Of a stretch of DNA of 15,640 bases, positions 13,762 to 15,640 are shown in pieces. The notes beneath the pieces are model-generated. The model had not been told where the DNA came from, searched no databases, and saw nothing but the letters and a program-made list of their open reading frames with translations. Position 1 is the stretch's first letter. Every line of letters begins with the position of its first letter. Location: NCBI GenBank assembly GCA_009929975.1, contig RZZF01000011.1, forward strand, positions 1-15,640, read 5' to 3'. The DNA comes from Clostridia bacterium. GTDB taxonomy: Bacteria > Bacillota > Clostridia > Saccharofermentanales > UBA5734. Position numbers and translations under genes: made by a program.

Positions 13762-14838
13762 TCATGATCCTCTGATAGCGAAATGTTTCGTCGACCAGAG
13801 TCCTTTGATCCTGTCCCGCACATATCGGCCGGACACACTGAGCTGTTCATCCGGCCAGACCTGACCGGAACCGGGGTCAAGCCGCCCTGCCTCCGATTCG
13901 TCCGGTAAACACGGACGGAAGCTGCCGGATGTTTCATCACGCGTCGTCAGCGACCAGTTGCACCAGCTGATCATCTGTTCATTGAGAAATTCAAGCCAGA
14001 TATCAGCAGCCTCAAGAAATGGCCCGTGATCACCGCTGGCTTCACTAGTACCCCACTCCGACGCGAAGACCGCCGAGCCATGTTCAATCGCATACCGTGT
14101 ATTGGACATCACATTATCCCGATCGTGGCTGTGATCGGATGGCTGATGGGTGCCGGTATAAAAATGGACCGCATACATGATATTCTCCGCTGCGATCGGA
14201 TCATCTGCCGCCAGATCGACCCGCTGGCTCCAGTTCGGTGTTCCGACGATGATGATATTGTCTCCGCGCTGGCGCAGCATCTGGATGATCGGCTCCGCAT
14301 ACCGCCGGATCGCCTGCCAACCGGACGCGTCATTGGCATTAGCTTCATCGCCGGACGGATTCGGCTCATTGCATAGCTCCCAGATAATCTGATGATACCG
14401 GGGATGATCCTGATAGCGGACTGAGAGATCATCGAAAAAGGCGTAAGCTCCTGCATAGACGGCGGCATTCGGATCGCCGGGAGAGAGCACATGCCAGTCA
14501 ACGATTACGTACAGATCGTGCTCAAATGCCAGATCAATCCCCTGATACACCCGCTCCCTGACCGAAGGATCGGCCGTATAGCCTCCTTCACCGATGTACA
14601 TGGCCAGTCGGATGACATTACAGCCCCAGTCATTCGCCAGTGCGGCAAACGCGTTCTGGTTGGTGATCTCGCCATACCACTGCAGACCATGCGTACTCAT
14701 TCCCCGCAGTTGGATCGGCCGGCCGGCCTGATCGACCAGCGTCTGGCGGCCATGATATTCCCGGACAAAGAGACTCCCTCCCTCAGATGGACGACGGACC
14801 TGTGCTCGACCCGTCAAATGCTTGAATATTCCACTCAT
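13762..14838 (-). CDS. GH5 family endoglucanase-like glycoside hydrolase, no signal peptide
   Basis: A 358-residue hydrolase with a retaining GH5 barrel (cellulase, closest by eye to subfamily 2). Conserved pieces in order are QLRGMSTHGLQWYG (43-56), CNVIRLAMY (73-81, Arg77), VIVDWHVLSPGDPN (111-124), IIWELCNEPNP (151-161, acid/base Glu158), MYAVHFYTGTH (221-231), VFASEWGTSEASG (257-269, nucleophile Glu261) and WCNWSL (292-297). All key catalytic residues are present. Unlike most GH5_2 enzymes it begins MSGIFKHLTGRAQVRRP with no secretion signal and no carbohydrate-binding module, so it probably acts in the cytoplasm. Start ATG 14838 has GGAGGA eight bases upstream and overlaps the preceding stop in an ATGA arrangement; an in-frame alternative at 14862 has no such site. 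Substrate (beta-glucan, glucomannan oligosaccharides or other) is open. Confidence 0.92.
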   Translation of the reverse strand: MSGIFKHLTGRAQVRRPSEGGSLFVREYHGRQTLVDQAGRPIQLRGMSTHGLQWYGEITNQNAFAALANDWGCNVIRLAMYIGEGGYTADPSVRERVYQGIDLAFEHDLYVIVDWHVLSPGDPNAAVYAGAYAFFDDLSVRYQDHPRYHQIIWELCNEPNPSGDEANANDASGWQAIRRYAEPIIQMLRQRGDNIIIVGTPNWSQRVDLAADDPIAAENIMYAVHFYTGTHQPSDHSHDRDNVMSNTRYAIEHGSAVFASEWGTSEASGDHGPFLEAADIWLEFLNEQMISWCNWSLTTRDETSGSFRPCLPDESEAGRLDPGSGQVWPDEQLSVSGRYVRDRIKGLWSTKHFAIRGS

Positions 14839-15640
14839 ACGCTGTTTCCTCCTTTGATACACTGCTGATAGAGTTCCGGTCGATATTCCTTGAGGACGAT
14901 ATAGGCTCGAAGTGTATTAAAACGCCCGTAGCGTTCCTGTTCGAGTGGAAAATGAATGAGCCCCGGCACCCGGGACCCTCTGGTCAGCCGGCCGTTCACT
15001 ATATGTTGTTCCAGCAAAGTGAGTGCCGGTTCCATATCATCATGCAGGGGATCATGGCGCCGGGCCAGAAATTCCAGAATACGCAGAGAATCGTACTTCC
15101 AGCGTGGCGGATAATGATGTCTGGCCATCTCCGGATGGATGGGGGTCCGGGTGTTTTTGACATAGATCAACTGACGACCGAGCAGAACCTGGATACCTTG
15201 GAGAATCGCCCTGTCAACCTCCTGACAGCGGTAGGCAAAGCCCTCCCGTCGGTACTCAGCGAGACCCTCCAGCACATTGATCGTCGTGTGGACGGAACTG
15301 ATGGCCGGGAAAGGTGAGTGGTTCCAGCGGCAGTTCCAGCCGCCGTCCGCCATCGGATGATCAAGAACATAATCGATCATCTGTCTGAGCCGCGGATCGT
15401 CAATCATCCCGTAAGCCAGCAGATTGATCAGCATTCCGGTGATGCACAAATCCATCGACTCGATGCCTCTCGGACTGATCCGGTGCTGCCATTCATGATC
15501 GAGATAATGAATTAAGCTGTCGCGATAGACCGGAGTCCCGGGCATGATTTCCATTTCCCTCAGTTCCAACAAGGTGTAATGGGTTGAAATCCATTTGGGA
15601 CCATAATAACCGTTGCCCCACATCAACGTCTGCGGATCGA
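14835..15640 (-). CDS. Alpha/alpha-toroid protein, squalene-cyclase/prenyltransferase-like, N-terminus cut by window edge
   Basis: The reading frame runs off the right edge without a stop; the 267 or so visible residues are the C-terminal part. Sequence near the edge, DPQTLMWGNGYYGPKWISTHYTLLELREM, and MADGGWNCRW followed by SSVHTTINVLEGLAEYRREG resemble the helical repeats of squalene-hopene cyclase and prenyltransferase-beta proteins. No DxDD cyclase motif is seen in the visible part, and related toroid proteins are also found with polysaccharide enzymes, so a terpene cyclase role should not be assumed. The first ATG in frame (15623) is internal by this reading, because coding similarity continues upstream of it. 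Its TGA overlaps the GH5 start, so both are one transcript. Fold fairly sure, activity unknown. Confidence 0.75.
   Translation of the reverse strand, partial: DPQTLMWGNGYYGPKWISTHYTLLELREMEIMPGTPVYRDSLIHYLDHEWQHRISPRGIESMDLCITGMLINLLAYGMIDDPRLRQMIDYVLDHPMADGGWNCRWNHSPFPAISSVHTTINVLEGLAEYRREGFAYRCQEVDRAILQGIQVLLGRQLIYVKNTRTPIHPEMARHHYPPRWKYDSLRILEFLARRHDPLHDDMEPALTLLEQHIVNGRLTRGSRVPGLIHFPLEQERYGRFNTLRAYIVLKEYRPELYQQCIKGGNSV

Noticed and set aside
14835..15640. Calling the toroid protein squalene-hopene cyclase
   Set aside because: No DxDD motif in the visible part, sequence resemblance is to the general helical repeat only, and the neighbours are glycoside hydrolases.

Overview
The window reads as chromosomal DNA of a low-to-mid GC (by eye about 55%) Gram-positive-type anaerobe, most likely Bacillota. 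The reasons are strong AGGAGG-type ribosome binding sites before nearly every gene, a lipoprotein-anchored ABC binding protein, PlsY plus a FakA/FakB-type fatty acid kinase, and Clostridia-like gene families. I cannot name a genus. Coding density is high: the two largest intergenic gaps are 214 and 205 bp. No RNA genes, insertion sequences, phage genes or CRISPR arrays were seen. All family names come from reading motifs; no search was run.

Layout. (1) 1-813, minus: N-terminal half of a BCCT betaine/choline/carnitine-type transporter, cut by the left edge, with a promoter whose -10 box lies inside a perfect 9+9 bp inverted repeat. (2) 1028-3599, plus: a three-gene ABC-2 exporter (one ATPase, two different permeases). 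(3) 3805-6775, plus: a tightly overlapping operon DUF2177 membrane protein - FakA/FakB fusion (fatty acid kinase with its fatty-acid-binding subunit in one chain) - DUF1295 membrane protein. Convergent to it is plsY (6786-7427, minus), the acyl-phosphate:glycerol-3-phosphate acyltransferase that consumes the fatty acid kinase product. (4) 7565-9106, plus: a membrane diguanylate cyclase with an extracytoplasmic Cache-like sensor. (5) 9109-11865, minus: binding lipoprotein, permease and ATPase of the COG2984/COG4120/COG1101 ABC importer class (often labelled TrpXYZ), with a strong promoter and a large hairpin between the lipoprotein and permease genes. (6) 11968-15640, minus: a translationally coupled glycan-related operon of an alpha/alpha-toroid (squalene-cyclase-like) protein cut by the right edge, a GH5 endoglucanase-like enzyme with no signal peptide, and a DUF4838 protein with a GH67-like N-terminus.

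How the genes may work together. The most interesting part is 3.8-7.4 kb. A fused fatty acid kinase sits between two membrane proteins of unknown function and faces PlsY, so acyl-phosphate production and use are neighbours, which suggests that DUF2177 and DUF1295 act in membrane fatty acid uptake or modification. The glycan operon at the right looks cytoplasmic, so it would act on imported oligosaccharides or intracellular glycans. The Cache-diguanylate cyclase next to an amino-acid-class importer could link an extracellular ligand to c-di-GMP, but this rests on position only.
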